Shown piece after piece: positions 7,239-13,654 of a stretch of DNA of 21,997 nt. A model generated the notes under the pieces. The model was not told where the DNA came from. It made no database searches and saw only the letters and a program-made list of their open reading frames with translations. The DNA is from JAVWGW01 sp036651575 (GTDB lineage: Bacteria > Actinomycetota > Coriobacteriia > Coriobacteriales > Eggerthellaceae): the NCBI GenBank assembly GCA_036651575.1, contig JAVVXN010000025.1, positions 1-21,997 of the forward strand, in the 5' to 3' direction. The stretch's first letter is position 1; each line of letters begins with the position of its first letter. The position numbers and the translations under genes were made by a program.

Positions 7239-7250
7239 GCTTTTGCCTAC
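7235..7250 (+). other. Small hairpin spanning the groEL stop codon
   Basis: GTAGGC (7235-7240) and GCCTAC (7245-7250) form a perfect 6-bp stem with a TTTT loop. The groEL TAG lies in the left arm. There is no T run after it, so it is not the main terminator. Confidence 0.5.
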
Positions 7251-7323
7251 CCTGCCGACCTGGTGATTCGCTCTCGTTTCGCGATGCAGTTGCATGTTGT
7301 TTCGCTGCATTATTGGTTTATCT

Positions 7324-7365
7324 CGAAGGGTTGTCGTCTTATCGCGGCAACCCTTCGTTTGTTGT
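7324..7365 (+). terminator. Intrinsic terminator of groESL
   Basis: CGAAGGGTTG (7324-7333) and CAACCCTTCG (7348-7357) pair perfectly. The stem extends by three more pairs (7334-7336 with 7345-7347, including one G-T). It is followed by TTTGTTGT (7358-7365). This is the strongest terminator-like structure on the + strand and lies 85 nt after groEL. Confidence 0.8.
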
Positions 7366-7433
7366 AGTCTCCGTGCGGCGGTTTCATGGTGCGGAGAGCC
7401 GTGCTTACTTTGGCTTTTGTCGTCGAACGTGGG

Positions 7434-7452
7434 GAGAAAGCGAAACTTTCTC
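7434..7452 (+). other. Hairpin in the leader of the metal-transporter gene
   Basis: GAGAAAG (7434-7440) pairs with CTTTCTC (7446-7452) around a CGAAA loop, 41 nt before the transporter ATG. A weaker CTCCG/CGGAG pairing lies at 7369-7396. I do not recognise the yybP-ykoY manganese riboswitch or another known class here. Confidence 0.4.
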
Positions 7453-7493
7453 AAGGACCTTTGGTATGGAATGGATTCGAGTACAATAACGAT

Positions 7494-8357
7494 ATGGAAA
7501 TTTTATTGAGTATAGTAAGTGATGCGTTAATCGACACGCTGAAACTTTTGCCGTTTCTTTTTGTGACCTATCTTGCCATGGAAGCTTTGGAGCATAAAGC
7601 GGGCAGTAAGGCAGAAGCGGCAATCGAGCGCGCGGGTAGCGCTGGCCCTGCCGTCGGAGCTGTTCTTGGGGTGTTTCCCCAGTGCGGATTTTCGGCAGCA
7701 GCAGCAACGCTGTATGCGGGTCGTGTCATTGGCTTGGGCACGCTTTTCGCGGTGTTTTTGTCCACTTCTGACGAAATGCTGCCGATCTTCATTGCCGAAC
7801 AGGTCGATATCGCAATCGTGCTTAAAATACTTGCGGCAAAAGCGGTCATAGGGCTGGTCACGGGATTTCTTGTCGATGCGGGGTTGCGTCTTGCTCGCCG
7901 TGCGGGCGATCACAAGATGCATATTCATGAACTGTGTGAACAGGAGCATTGTGATTGCAGCGAAGGTATTTTAAAAAGTGCCTGCAAGCATACGGTTCAG
8001 GTGGCATTCTTTATCTTTTTGCTGTCCCTCGTTATCGGAGGTCTGGTCGAGGTTGCCGGTAAGGAGGTTATCGCGAGCTTTGTTGCCGCCCAACCTTTAT
8101 TTTCGGTGTTTGCAGCTGCCCTGGTGGGTCTTGTCCCCAATTGCGCCGCAAGTGTGGTGATCACCGAGCTTTACCTCGACGGTACGCTGGGCGCCGGGGC
8201 TATGATGGCTGGGCTGCTGGTTGCTGCAGGTGTTGGATTATTGGTTTTGTTTCGGACGAATCGCAACGTGAAAGAAAACTTGGCAATATTGCTTGGTCTT
8301 TACGTGATTGGGGTAGTTTGGGGCTTGTTGATAACCCTGATGGGCATTACGTTTTAG
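7494..8357 (+). CDS. Putative heavy-metal/manganese exporter, ArsP_2-like (PF11449-type) permease
   Basis: 287 residues with about eight to ten hydrophobic segments. Two halves carry matching motifs, VFPQCGFSAAAATLYAGRVIG (about 60-80) and LVPNCAASVVITELYLDGTLG (about 213-233), each with a Pro-x-Cys in a membrane re-entrant context. This internal duplication is typical of the family annotated as putative manganese transporter or 10TM metal exporter. The central cytoplasmic loop is rich in metal ligands: H140, H143, H145, C148, H152, C153, C155, C164, H166. ATG 7494 is chosen because the family begins with the LIDTLKLLPFLFVTYLAME segment; the frame extends to 7386 but adds an unlikely polar sequence. 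No ribosome site precedes this ATG, and a TACAAT hexamer at 7482-7487 may leave a leaderless mRNA. The substrate is inferred. Confidence 0.8.
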   Translation: MEILLSIVSDALIDTLKLLPFLFVTYLAMEALEHKAGSKAEAAIERAGSAGPAVGAVLGVFPQCGFSAAAATLYAGRVIGLGTLFAVFLSTSDEMLPIFIAEQVDIAIVLKILAAKAVIGLVTGFLVDAGLRLARRAGDHKMHIHELCEQEHCDCSEGILKSACKHTVQVAFFIFLLSLVIGGLVEVAGKEVIASFVAAQPLFSVFAAALVGLVPNCAASVVITELYLDGTLGAGAMMAGLLVAAGVGLLVLFRTNRNVKENLAILLGLYVIGVVWGLLITLMGITF

Positions 8358-8406
8358 CGGATATATTCCGGCGTGTTCGCAGGTTGGGATACGAGAGGAG
8401 ATTGTT

Positions 8407-9006
8407 ATGGCGAAGCTTGAAGCGGGTATTACGCGCGATGAGGCCTATGCGCTTCTTGAGCAGCACAATAAAGATCCGTTCCATCTTGAGCACGGCGAAG
8501 CGGTTGAGGGCACGTTGCGCTTCTATGCCGCCGAATTCGATCCTGAAAACACCGAGTTTTGGGGTCTTGTCGGGCTTTTGCACGATGTTGACTGGGAGGA
8601 ATTTCCCACGGCGCACGACCACACCATCAAAGGTGCTGAAATTCTTAAGGCTGCCGGTGGAACCGAGAGTCTTATCCACGCGATCCAGACGCATAACTAC
8701 GACTTCAATCCGGCCTGCCCGGCTCCTGAACTTCAGATGGAAAAAGTCCTTTTTGCCACTGACGAATTGACGGGGCTTATCGGTGCGGCCATCAAGATGC
8801 GTCCTTCGGGAAGTGTCATGGATTTTAACGTGAAATCACTCAAAAAGAAATTTAAAGACAAGCGTTTTGCGGCGGGATGTTCGCGTGAGGTTATCGCTGA
8901 AGGGGCGGCTATGCTCGGATGGGATCTCGACGAACTGTTCGCTCGTACCATTTTAGCGATGCAATCCTTTGCTCCCGACCGGGATAGCTTTGTTTTTGCC
9001 GAATAG
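8407..9006 (+). CDS. HD-domain metal-dependent phosphohydrolase
   Basis: 199 residues with the HD signature: H29 (HLEHGEAV), the H59-D60 pair (LVGLLHDVDWEEF), histidines at 70/72 (TAHDHTIKGAEIL) and D119 (FATDELTGL). HD proteins bind divalent metal and hydrolyse phosphoester bonds in nucleotides or similar substrates; the substrate here is unknown. The family is a single-domain, roughly 190-residue type common in anaerobes, often annotated as HDIG hydrolase. The start is supported by GAGGAG (8396-8401). It lies 49 nt after the metal transporter with no terminator between them, so both are probably on one transcript, and metal dependence may be the functional link. It is convergent with the pilus operon. 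Confidence 0.85.
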   Translation: MAKLEAGITRDEAYALLEQHNKDPFHLEHGEAVEGTLRFYAAEFDPENTEFWGLVGLLHDVDWEEFPTAHDHTIKGAEILKAAGGTESLIHAIQTHNYDFNPACPAPELQMEKVLFATDELTGLIGAAIKMRPSGSVMDFNVKSLKKKFKDKRFAAGCSREVIAEGAAMLGWDLDELFARTILAMQSFAPDRDSFVFAE

Positions 9007-9058
9007 AAGGGAAAGCTCTTTGGAGCTTTCCCTTCACGGGATGCTCCAAAGAGCCGTG
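9006..9058. terminator. Nested hairpins between convergent genes, probable bidirectional terminator
   Basis: GAAGGGAAAGCTC (9006-9018) and GAGCTTTCCCTTC (9023-9035) form a perfect 13-bp stem with a 4-nt loop, starting at the last base of the HD gene stop. A second, mutually exclusive 12-bp stem joins GCTCTTTGGAGC (9015-9026) with GCTCCAAAGAGC (9043-9054), and CACGG/CCGTG (9035-9039/9054-9058) offers a third pairing. T tracts are lacking on both strands, so the termination role comes mainly from position. The minus-strand pilus operon stops at 9064. Confidence 0.6.
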
Positions 9059-9063
9059 GTTTA

Positions 9064-11070
9064 TCAAAGTGCAAAGCTTGGTACGACCCCAAGGGCTATG
9101 GCGCTTTCTGTTGCATTGTCGAAGGAGCCATTGTATAACACGCTTGAAAACTGCGTGTCTGAGTTGGGGTGGGGGGATCGGCTCCATATTTCGCAATCGG
9201 TCGTTGAATCATCGTAGTTTTCGTAGGGGCGCAGTGTTCTTGAAATGGCACTTCCGCCGAGCCACGTGTGGTCGACGCAGATTATTCCCAGATTCTTGAA
9301 CGCTTCATACTGGAACCCTTCGCTGAGATACGCGTCTTTTACGGTGCCGCTCCACCACTGAGCACCCGTATCTCCGACGAGCTCAACGGAGCTCATCATC
9401 CAAAGTTTATCCGCCGTTGTCGTGACGCTTTCTGCGTTGGCCGCTCTGCCGACGTTATTGGTCTGCTTGTCGACCGTGACTATGTTTGCCGTCAGGTCGG
9501 TGGGGAGCAGGTTCCATAAAACACCCCCTTCGGCAAGGGTTTCGGTGCGGATTAAAGACGATTTCCACCCGCCCGTATTTGTGTTGGTTGCATTGATCGG
9601 GTAGGTTTGCGTGAAGCGGTGGGCTGCGGTGAAGGTGATTCCCGCCTTTCCCGTTCCGTCGGATTTTGTGTCGTGATTGAATCCGGCAATCATGAAATCC
9701 AAGCTGCTTCCATCGGCAAGCTTCACTATTTTTCGATACCCCCGCTTAAAAGCTCGTTGAATTTCTGCGGGAATGATTCCCGTTTCGGCAATGCTGCGAG
9801 AAATTATCGACAGCTCATCCCAGGAGTAGGTGGCAAGACAATTATCGTTTGTCGTGAGGACGACGTTTTTCACGAATCCCTCCTCCAGCCTTGCGTGAAA
9901 GAAGGGGTGCCCCCGACGGAAGCCGAAAAAAGCTGTATAGGTGCCCGGTGGCAAGGCGATATTTTCAGGCAGGTAGCTCACTTTTGCTCGGTTTGTTCCA
10001 TCCATTCCCCCGACGCGCAGTGCGCGGGCGCCGGTTTTGGGGAGAACTTTTTTGTTCGCGTCGCGAAGTTCGCAGTAGACGTATTCGAGGGATATCGCGT
10101 CGGTGGAAGCTGCCCAGTCGAAGGAAAAAAGAGCACCTTCGGCAGGAACCACGAACGGTTCGCTTTCGTGCCCCGTATTGGTTTCGTGTCCCGATCCGTA
10201 AGCTCCATCTGCTCCTTTTGACCAGGTAGGAAATGAGATTTCGGTACTGAAGCGCGGGTTGGTGATAGGGGTGTCGGTGCCTGCGGAAAGCGATCCGGTG
10301 TACCATCTTTTTGTATCGCTTGCCACGCAGGTGATATAGAGTCCCCGATCGCTCGGGGAAATGGTGTAGGTATCTCCGGTCGCGACAAGTGTGGTTGTCG
10401 CGTGGGCGGTTGACCCGGTGTACCACTGAAGGGTCGGGGCGGCATCGCTTTGAGCCCCGGTAAGAGTTGCCTGCAGGCGGGATCCCGGTTCAGGAGAGCC
10501 GCTCAGCGAGAGCGTGCCGGCGAGGCTGAGTTGAGTCAGGGTGTAGGTGACGGTGCCTATTTCTGCGATATCTCCGGTGGAGCTGAGTGCAAAGACAGCT
10601 TCGGGGGAGGGAAACGTCGTGTTCCATACTACGGGCACCGTCTTTCCGCCTGCGATGATGGGGCCAGCAGTGCTGTCGTTTGTCGTGCCAGCTGATCCTG
10701 CGAAGACGGGAGTGCCATCGATGCTGCAACGCCAGAGTCCGGTGACGCGCAACGGATCGGCCGCAAAAACAACGCGGGTTACCTGCACGGGAAAAAGATC
10801 TTCATTGCATAGCGGCTGGCTTGTGATCGTGATAGCGCCGCGTGCGTCGAGCTTGCACGCGATAGCTTGAGGGGACTTGATTGCCGTCTGCTCTGCGGCA
10901 TCTAAAAATGCATAAGGCGATGTTTCACGTTCGTGCCCTGATGCGGCATACGCCTTTGGAAAACTGGGGGTGGCATAAAAAAGCATGAAGACAAAAGTGG
11001 CAAGGGCGCACGTGATCGCGCCGTGGATCAGGCGAAGGAAGAGCCCCTTATCTTTTTGCGTGGCATGCAT
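9064..11070 (-). CDS. Secreted surface protein: VPTT-like module, Ig-like domain and DUF6273-like C-terminus
   Basis: 668 residues. The signal peptide (about 1-42) has a basic start, a hydrophobic core and ends near AYAAS. Residues about 68-180 resemble the two smaller secreted proteins encoded upstream (see findings): ACKLDARGAITIT, FPVQVTRV, GLWRCSIDG and VVWN. An Ig-like bacterial domain follows (about 183-272), with LQWYTG and YTISPSDRGLYITCVAS. A middle region (about 275-415) looks like a beta-sandwich. The C-terminal about 250 residues match my recollection of DUF6273 modules (WDELSIISRSIAE, GGWKSSLIR, LWMMSSVEL, WSRSPHP). No LPXTG motif or C-terminal anchor is seen. The ATG follows AGAGAGG by about 12 nt. 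As the last gene of the pilus operon, it is probably a surface or pilus-associated adhesin. That role is inference. Confidence 0.75.
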   Translation of the reverse strand: MHATQKDKGLFLRLIHGAITCALATFVFMLFYATPSFPKAYAASGHERETSPYAFLDAAEQTAIKSPQAIACKLDARGAITITSQPLCNEDLFPVQVTRVVFAADPLRVTGLWRCSIDGTPVFAGSAGTTNDSTAGPIIAGGKTVPVVWNTTFPSPEAVFALSSTGDIAEIGTVTYTLTQLSLAGTLSLSGSPEPGSRLQATLTGAQSDAAPTLQWYTGSTAHATTTLVATGDTYTISPSDRGLYITCVASDTKRWYTGSLSAGTDTPITNPRFSTEISFPTWSKGADGAYGSGHETNTGHESEPFVVPAEGALFSFDWAASTDAISLEYVYCELRDANKKVLPKTGARALRVGGMDGTNRAKVSYLPENIALPPGTYTAFFGFRRGHPFFHARLEEGFVKNVVLTTNDNCLATYSWDELSIISRSIAETGIIPAEIQRAFKRGYRKIVKLADGSSLDFMIAGFNHDTKSDGTGKAGITFTAAHRFTQTYPINATNTNTGGWKSSLIRTETLAEGGVLWNLLPTDLTANIVTVDKQTNNVGRAANAESVTTTADKLWMMSSVELVGDTGAQWWSGTVKDAYLSEGFQYEAFKNLGIICVDHTWLGGSAISRTLRPYENYDDSTTDCEIWSRSPHPNSDTQFSSVLYNGSFDNATESAIALGVVPSFAL

Positions 11071-11088
11071 GGCTCATTTTTTCCTCTC

Positions 11089-11667
11089 TTATACGCTCGG
11101 AGCATTTCCTGCCGAGATAGTCCAGACAACATCGAAAACTTTATGTGTATTGGCAAAATTTTGTTCAATATTTTTCATGTGGCCGGCAACTGTTGTGATA
11201 AGCGTTGCGTGGGGGGATCCTGCTTTTTCGAGGTTCCATTCACCGGACGGCACCGTTTTTTGCGAAAGATAATCGGCGGCTTCGAGAGATCTTTTGCCGG
11301 AGGGCGTAATAGTTGACCAGAGGGCATCGGGCGCAAGGCAGCTGTTTGATGCCGCCTGATCAATCAGTGTGATGCCTGCAGCCGGGGTGATTGCGAGAGC
11401 GCTCACCTGTACGGGGTAGACCGAAGTGTTGGTGAGTTCTACCGCGGATGGTGCAATCAGGGTTCCGTCGCTTTTGAGTGCAAGGGGAATCGTCGTCGGA
11501 ATGCTTACCGATATTTGGGCGGTATCGACTTCAAGGGTGACAGGGCTTGAAACGTCTTTTGCGTATGCTGCAAAAGTGCCGCCGATATTGAACGGTGTGA
11601 TAAAGAAGACACCGATTATCAGGATAACTGCCTCAATTTTCCGAGGGAAGCGTGCTTGTTTTTCCAT
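11089..11667 (-). CDS. Secreted VPTT-type envelope protein, second paralogue
   Basis: 192 residues from ATG 11667, which has AAGGAG (11681-11676) exactly 8 nt upstream. The in-frame GTG at 11676 would overlap that ribosome site and is rejected. One hydrophobic N-terminal segment (about 13-33) looks like a signal peptide. The mature part carries VSIPTTIPLALKSDGTLIAP, TNTSVYPVQVSAL, APDALWSTITPSG, GEWNLEKAG and GHMKNIEQ. It aligns by eye throughout with the protein at 12077-12667. No sorting motif or second membrane segment is seen. It begins 5 nt after the stop of the 129-residue protein and ends 18 nt before the 668-residue protein. I infer that it is an exported pilus-associated subunit or surface protein. 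Confidence 0.75.
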   Translation of the reverse strand: MEKQARFPRKIEAVILIIGVFFITPFNIGGTFAAYAKDVSSPVTLEVDTAQISVSIPTTIPLALKSDGTLIAPSAVELTNTSVYPVQVSALAITPAAGITLIDQAASNSCLAPDALWSTITPSGKRSLEAADYLSQKTVPSGEWNLEKAGSPHATLITTVAGHMKNIEQNFANTHKVFDVVWTISAGNAPSV

Positions 11668-11672
11668 AACGA

Positions 11673-12062
11673 TCACTCCTTGCCAAAGAGCTTGTAGGCG
11701 GTTTTGGTTGTGGTGGCCAACCGTTTGTAGCGCACCAACAAAGCGCTCAGCGCGGTGATGCAGAGGAGAAAAAGCACACCTATCGCCGCGGCGAGCGCAT
11801 CCTTTGTCTGCGCCATTGTCGGTTTTCGGTCGCGTGTTTGGTCATCCTTGGCGAGTGCGGGTTTTTCTGCGGCGTTCGAGGAAAAATCGGTTGTCTGATT
11901 TTTTTCGGGCTCAATCACGTCCTCTTTGAGAAGGATGATGGTGCAGGTTCCTTCCGCTTCGGAGGCAATCGCCTCCGAAGCGTCCATCAGAAAGCCCCCC
12001 TCGATAAGCGTGAGAAAAAAGAAGAGAGATATAAGGATTGTAGGGGCTCTATTTGCGTTCAC
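11673..12062 (-). CDS. Small exported protein with C-terminal membrane anchor
   Basis: 129 residues from a GTG start at 12062; the ribosome site is weak (AAGAGA). The N-terminal hydrophobic segment (about 8-25) is a signal peptide. A short strand, GTCTIILLKEDV (38-49), follows, then a polar E/K/D/N/T linker (50-87), a transmembrane helix (about 88-110) and a basic cytoplasmic tail (RYKRL onward). The layout is like a sorted surface protein but without LPXTG, so it is probably held by the helix itself. It sits between the two VPTT-type paralogues and could anchor or dock them. No family is recognised. Start-codon choice is moderate. Confidence 0.6.
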   Translation of the reverse strand: MNANRAPTILISLFFFLTLIEGGFLMDASEAIASEAEGTCTIILLKEDVIEPEKNQTTDFSSNAAEKPALAKDDQTRDRKPTMAQTKDALAAAIGVLFLLCITALSALLVRYKRLATTTKTAYKLFGKE

Positions 12063-12076
12063 GGGAATCTCTTTTT

Positions 12077-12667
12077 CTAGTTTTTCGTGCCTGCGGCGAC
12101 GGTGAAGGTTACGGTAAGGGCTTTTTCTGCCGTCGTTGCGGTTTTGCTGATATTTTTGATAGCCCCTGCTGATGCGAGGCTGATTTCATCACTCGATCCG
12201 TCTTTGCTCGCTTTCGTCATATTCCAATTGGCGGGTGTGGTGGGTGCGCTAGCGGTCGTGTAATCTCCGAGTTGCAGGGGGGTGCCGGCACTCGGCGTCA
12301 TGCTGAGCCAAAGCGAGTCGGGTTGGGTGGCGCCCTGAAATGTTGTTTGGGTGACCAACTGATACGTTCCGCTCGTGGTCGCTTTAATTGAAGAAACATG
12401 AATATCAAAAATCGAATTGTTGATGATTTTCGTGTTTGCCGCATCGGGGGTGATAAAGGTGCCATCCGCCTTGATGGCCATAGCCATCGTCGTTGGCACG
12501 GTAACATCGACCTGCTCGCTGTCGGCCCGTAAGGTGACCTCCGTTGTGCCCGTCGAAGCAAAAGCGGGCACGCTTCCTGCGGCGAGCGCTGCTGCTATGC
12601 CCAACGTTGTGGCAAAGACGATCCAGCGACCTCTTGTTGCGATACCTTTTTTTACGGTGTAGTGCAT
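12077..12667 (-). CDS. Secreted VPTT-type envelope protein, first paralogue
   Basis: 196 residues; ATG 12667 follows GAAAGGAG by 6 nt. The signal peptide runs over about 1-38 (basic start, hydrophobic core, VPAFAS). The mature protein has VDVTVPTTMAMAIKADGTFITP, INNSIFDIHVSSI, PDSLWLSMTPSAG, PANWNMTKAS and GAIKNISK, ending VTFTVAAGTKN. The VP-T/S-...-A/D-x-DG-x-[IV] start is a pattern I know from many short secreted proteins of gut Firmicutes and Actinobacteria with no established function. There are no cysteines and no anchor. Its position just after the Ig-like membrane protein and within the Tad operon suggests a pilus-linked or surface-layer function, which remains inference. Confidence 0.75.
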   Translation of the reverse strand: MHYTVKKGIATRGRWIVFATTLGIAAALAAGSVPAFASTGTTEVTLRADSEQVDVTVPTTMAMAIKADGTFITPDAANTKIINNSIFDIHVSSIKATTSGTYQLVTQTTFQGATQPDSLWLSMTPSAGTPLQLGDYTTASAPTTPANWNMTKASKDGSSDEISLASAGAIKNISKTATTAEKALTVTFTVAAGTKN

Positions 12668-12695
12668 GACGTTCTCCTTTCCTGCGTTGTATTTC

Positions 12696-13298
12696 CTACG
12701 AAGAGACGTGCAAAACGATTTCTGCGGCTGACTTGCCCGTTTCTTCGTGGGTTTCTTTTTTATATCCGGTAAATGTCGCTAAGGCATCGTATGTCCCGGC
12801 GGGTAGTTCGCGATTGAGGTTGATGGTCTTGATGTGCTGTCCCGGGGCGAGTGCTCCTGATTCGTAGACGATTTCTCCGGTCTCGCGCAGCGCGATCGTG
12901 ACCTTTTGATCCATCGGGTTTGCTGCGATATTTTCTATGCGAGCCAGGCCCGATGCTGTTCCCGATTCGAACGTGATGCGAGAGGCGATAGAGATGTTCA
13001 TCATCCCCTCCTTAACTTGCCGATTGAGATCTGCCTTGATTTCTTCCTCCGTTTTGCCTGCGTAGGAGCCCGTTGTTGCTTGTGAATCAAACCACGGCAT
13101 CGATTCGCGAGGTAAAAGGAAGAGGGCGCCGACGGCGCATGCCACGATAAGAAGTGCACCTATTCCCGCGATGCCTCTCATTTTCTTCTTCGATCGAGGG
13201 CGTTTCTGCCGTGGAGACGAAGCGGGCTTTTTCGCTTGGGTGGAGTTGGGTTGCGGGGTTTTGTGTGCGGCATCGGCGTGTTGGTATTGCTTGTACAT
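12696..13298 (-). CDS. Single-pass membrane protein with extracellular Ig-like domain
   Basis: 200 residues from ATG 13298, which has AAAGGAGG 5 nt upstream; the frame stays open to 13454, but there it overlaps the DUF192 domain and has no ribosome site. The N-terminal 40 residues are basic and proline-rich (cytoplasmic). One transmembrane helix spans about 41-63. A spacer and an amphipathic helix (EEEIKADLNRQVKEGMMNIS) follow, then a beta-rich domain ending GEIVYESGALAPG through GTYDALATFTGYKKE and a final strand. The domain pattern (gly-terminated strand, APG turn, LPAGTYDA) recurs in Clostridia and Actinobacteria next to VPTT-type secreted proteins, as here. It may be the membrane-side partner of those proteins. 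The function is unproven. Confidence 0.72.
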   Translation of the reverse strand: MYKQYQHADAAHKTPQPNSTQAKKPASSPRQKRPRSKKKMRGIAGIGALLIVACAVGALFLLPRESMPWFDSQATTGSYAGKTEEEIKADLNRQVKEGMMNISIASRITFESGTASGLARIENIAANPMDQKVTIALRETGEIVYESGALAPGQHIKTINLNRELPAGTYDALATFTGYKKETHEETGKSAAEIVLHVSS

Positions 13299-13653
13299 CA
13301 CGGCCTCCTTTGAGGTGGAGCAGCTCTGTTTGTCCAATTCGTTTTGCGCGAGCGCTTCCGCATGCTGCTTCGATAATGGCGGCGGTGCCCTCGACTCGGC
13401 GTGAGACATGCCAGGGACGAAGTGTTTCAACGGCGAGAACGCGTCGTGTCTCATCGATAAATATAAGGTCGATAGAAACGCGCATGAAGCAGGTGTGGAC
13501 AGAGGCGCATCGGGGGAAGAGGTAGGCGGCGTGAGGGTCGATCGTGCGCCGCCCCATCAGTCCAATAACGCGTTGGATAAGGTTGTTCATGATGCGAGCC
13601 TGTGAGAAAAGCACGACTCCGGCTTCGTTGGTGATCTCGATTCGTTGGTTCAT
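13087..13653 (-). CDS. DUF192/UPF0127 protein with a non-homologous overlapping C-terminal extension
   Basis: 188-residue frame. Residues about 20-113 are a complete DUF192 domain (NLIQRVIGLMGRR, AYLFPRCASVHTCFMRVSIDLIFID, VLAVETLRPW, AAIIEAACGSARAKRIGQTELLHL), a small fold often encoded beside Tad pilus genes. Its role is unknown. The natural end would be near residue 116, but this frame runs on for about 70 more residues, rich in R, T and P and resembling no domain. That part overlaps the next gene by 212 nt. A TGATG at 13300-13296, in another frame, would be a normal coupled stop, so a one-base frameshift near the 3' end (mutation or sequencing error) is a good explanation. ATG 13653 follows the tadC stop by 1 nt. 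Confidence 0.75.
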   Translation of the reverse strand: MNQRIEITNEAGVVLFSQARIMNNLIQRVIGLMGRRTIDPHAAYLFPRCASVHTCFMRVSIDLIFIDETRRVLAVETLRPWHVSRRVEGTAAIIEAACGSARAKRIGQTELLHLKGGRDVQAIPTRRCRTQNPATQLHPSEKARFVSTAETPSIEEENERHRGNRCTSYRGMRRRRPLPFTSRIDAVV

Positions 13654-13654
13654 G

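Noticed and set aside
6510..7454. 314-residue minus-strand frame opposite groEL
   Set aside because: groEL is certain in the other strand; the antisense frame arises from codon bias and has no recognisable motif.
7239..7493. yybP-ykoY manganese riboswitch before the metal exporter
   Set aside because: The conserved core sequences of that riboswitch were not found; only generic hairpins are visible.
9607..10221. 204-residue + strand frame inside the large surface-protein gene
   Set aside because: Antisense to a gene with signal peptide and domain pattern; no ribosome site or domain.
9064..12667. LPXTG sorting signals in the exported proteins
   Set aside because: None of the proteins has an LPXTG-like motif followed by a helix and basic tail; only the 129-residue protein has a C-terminal helix, without the motif.
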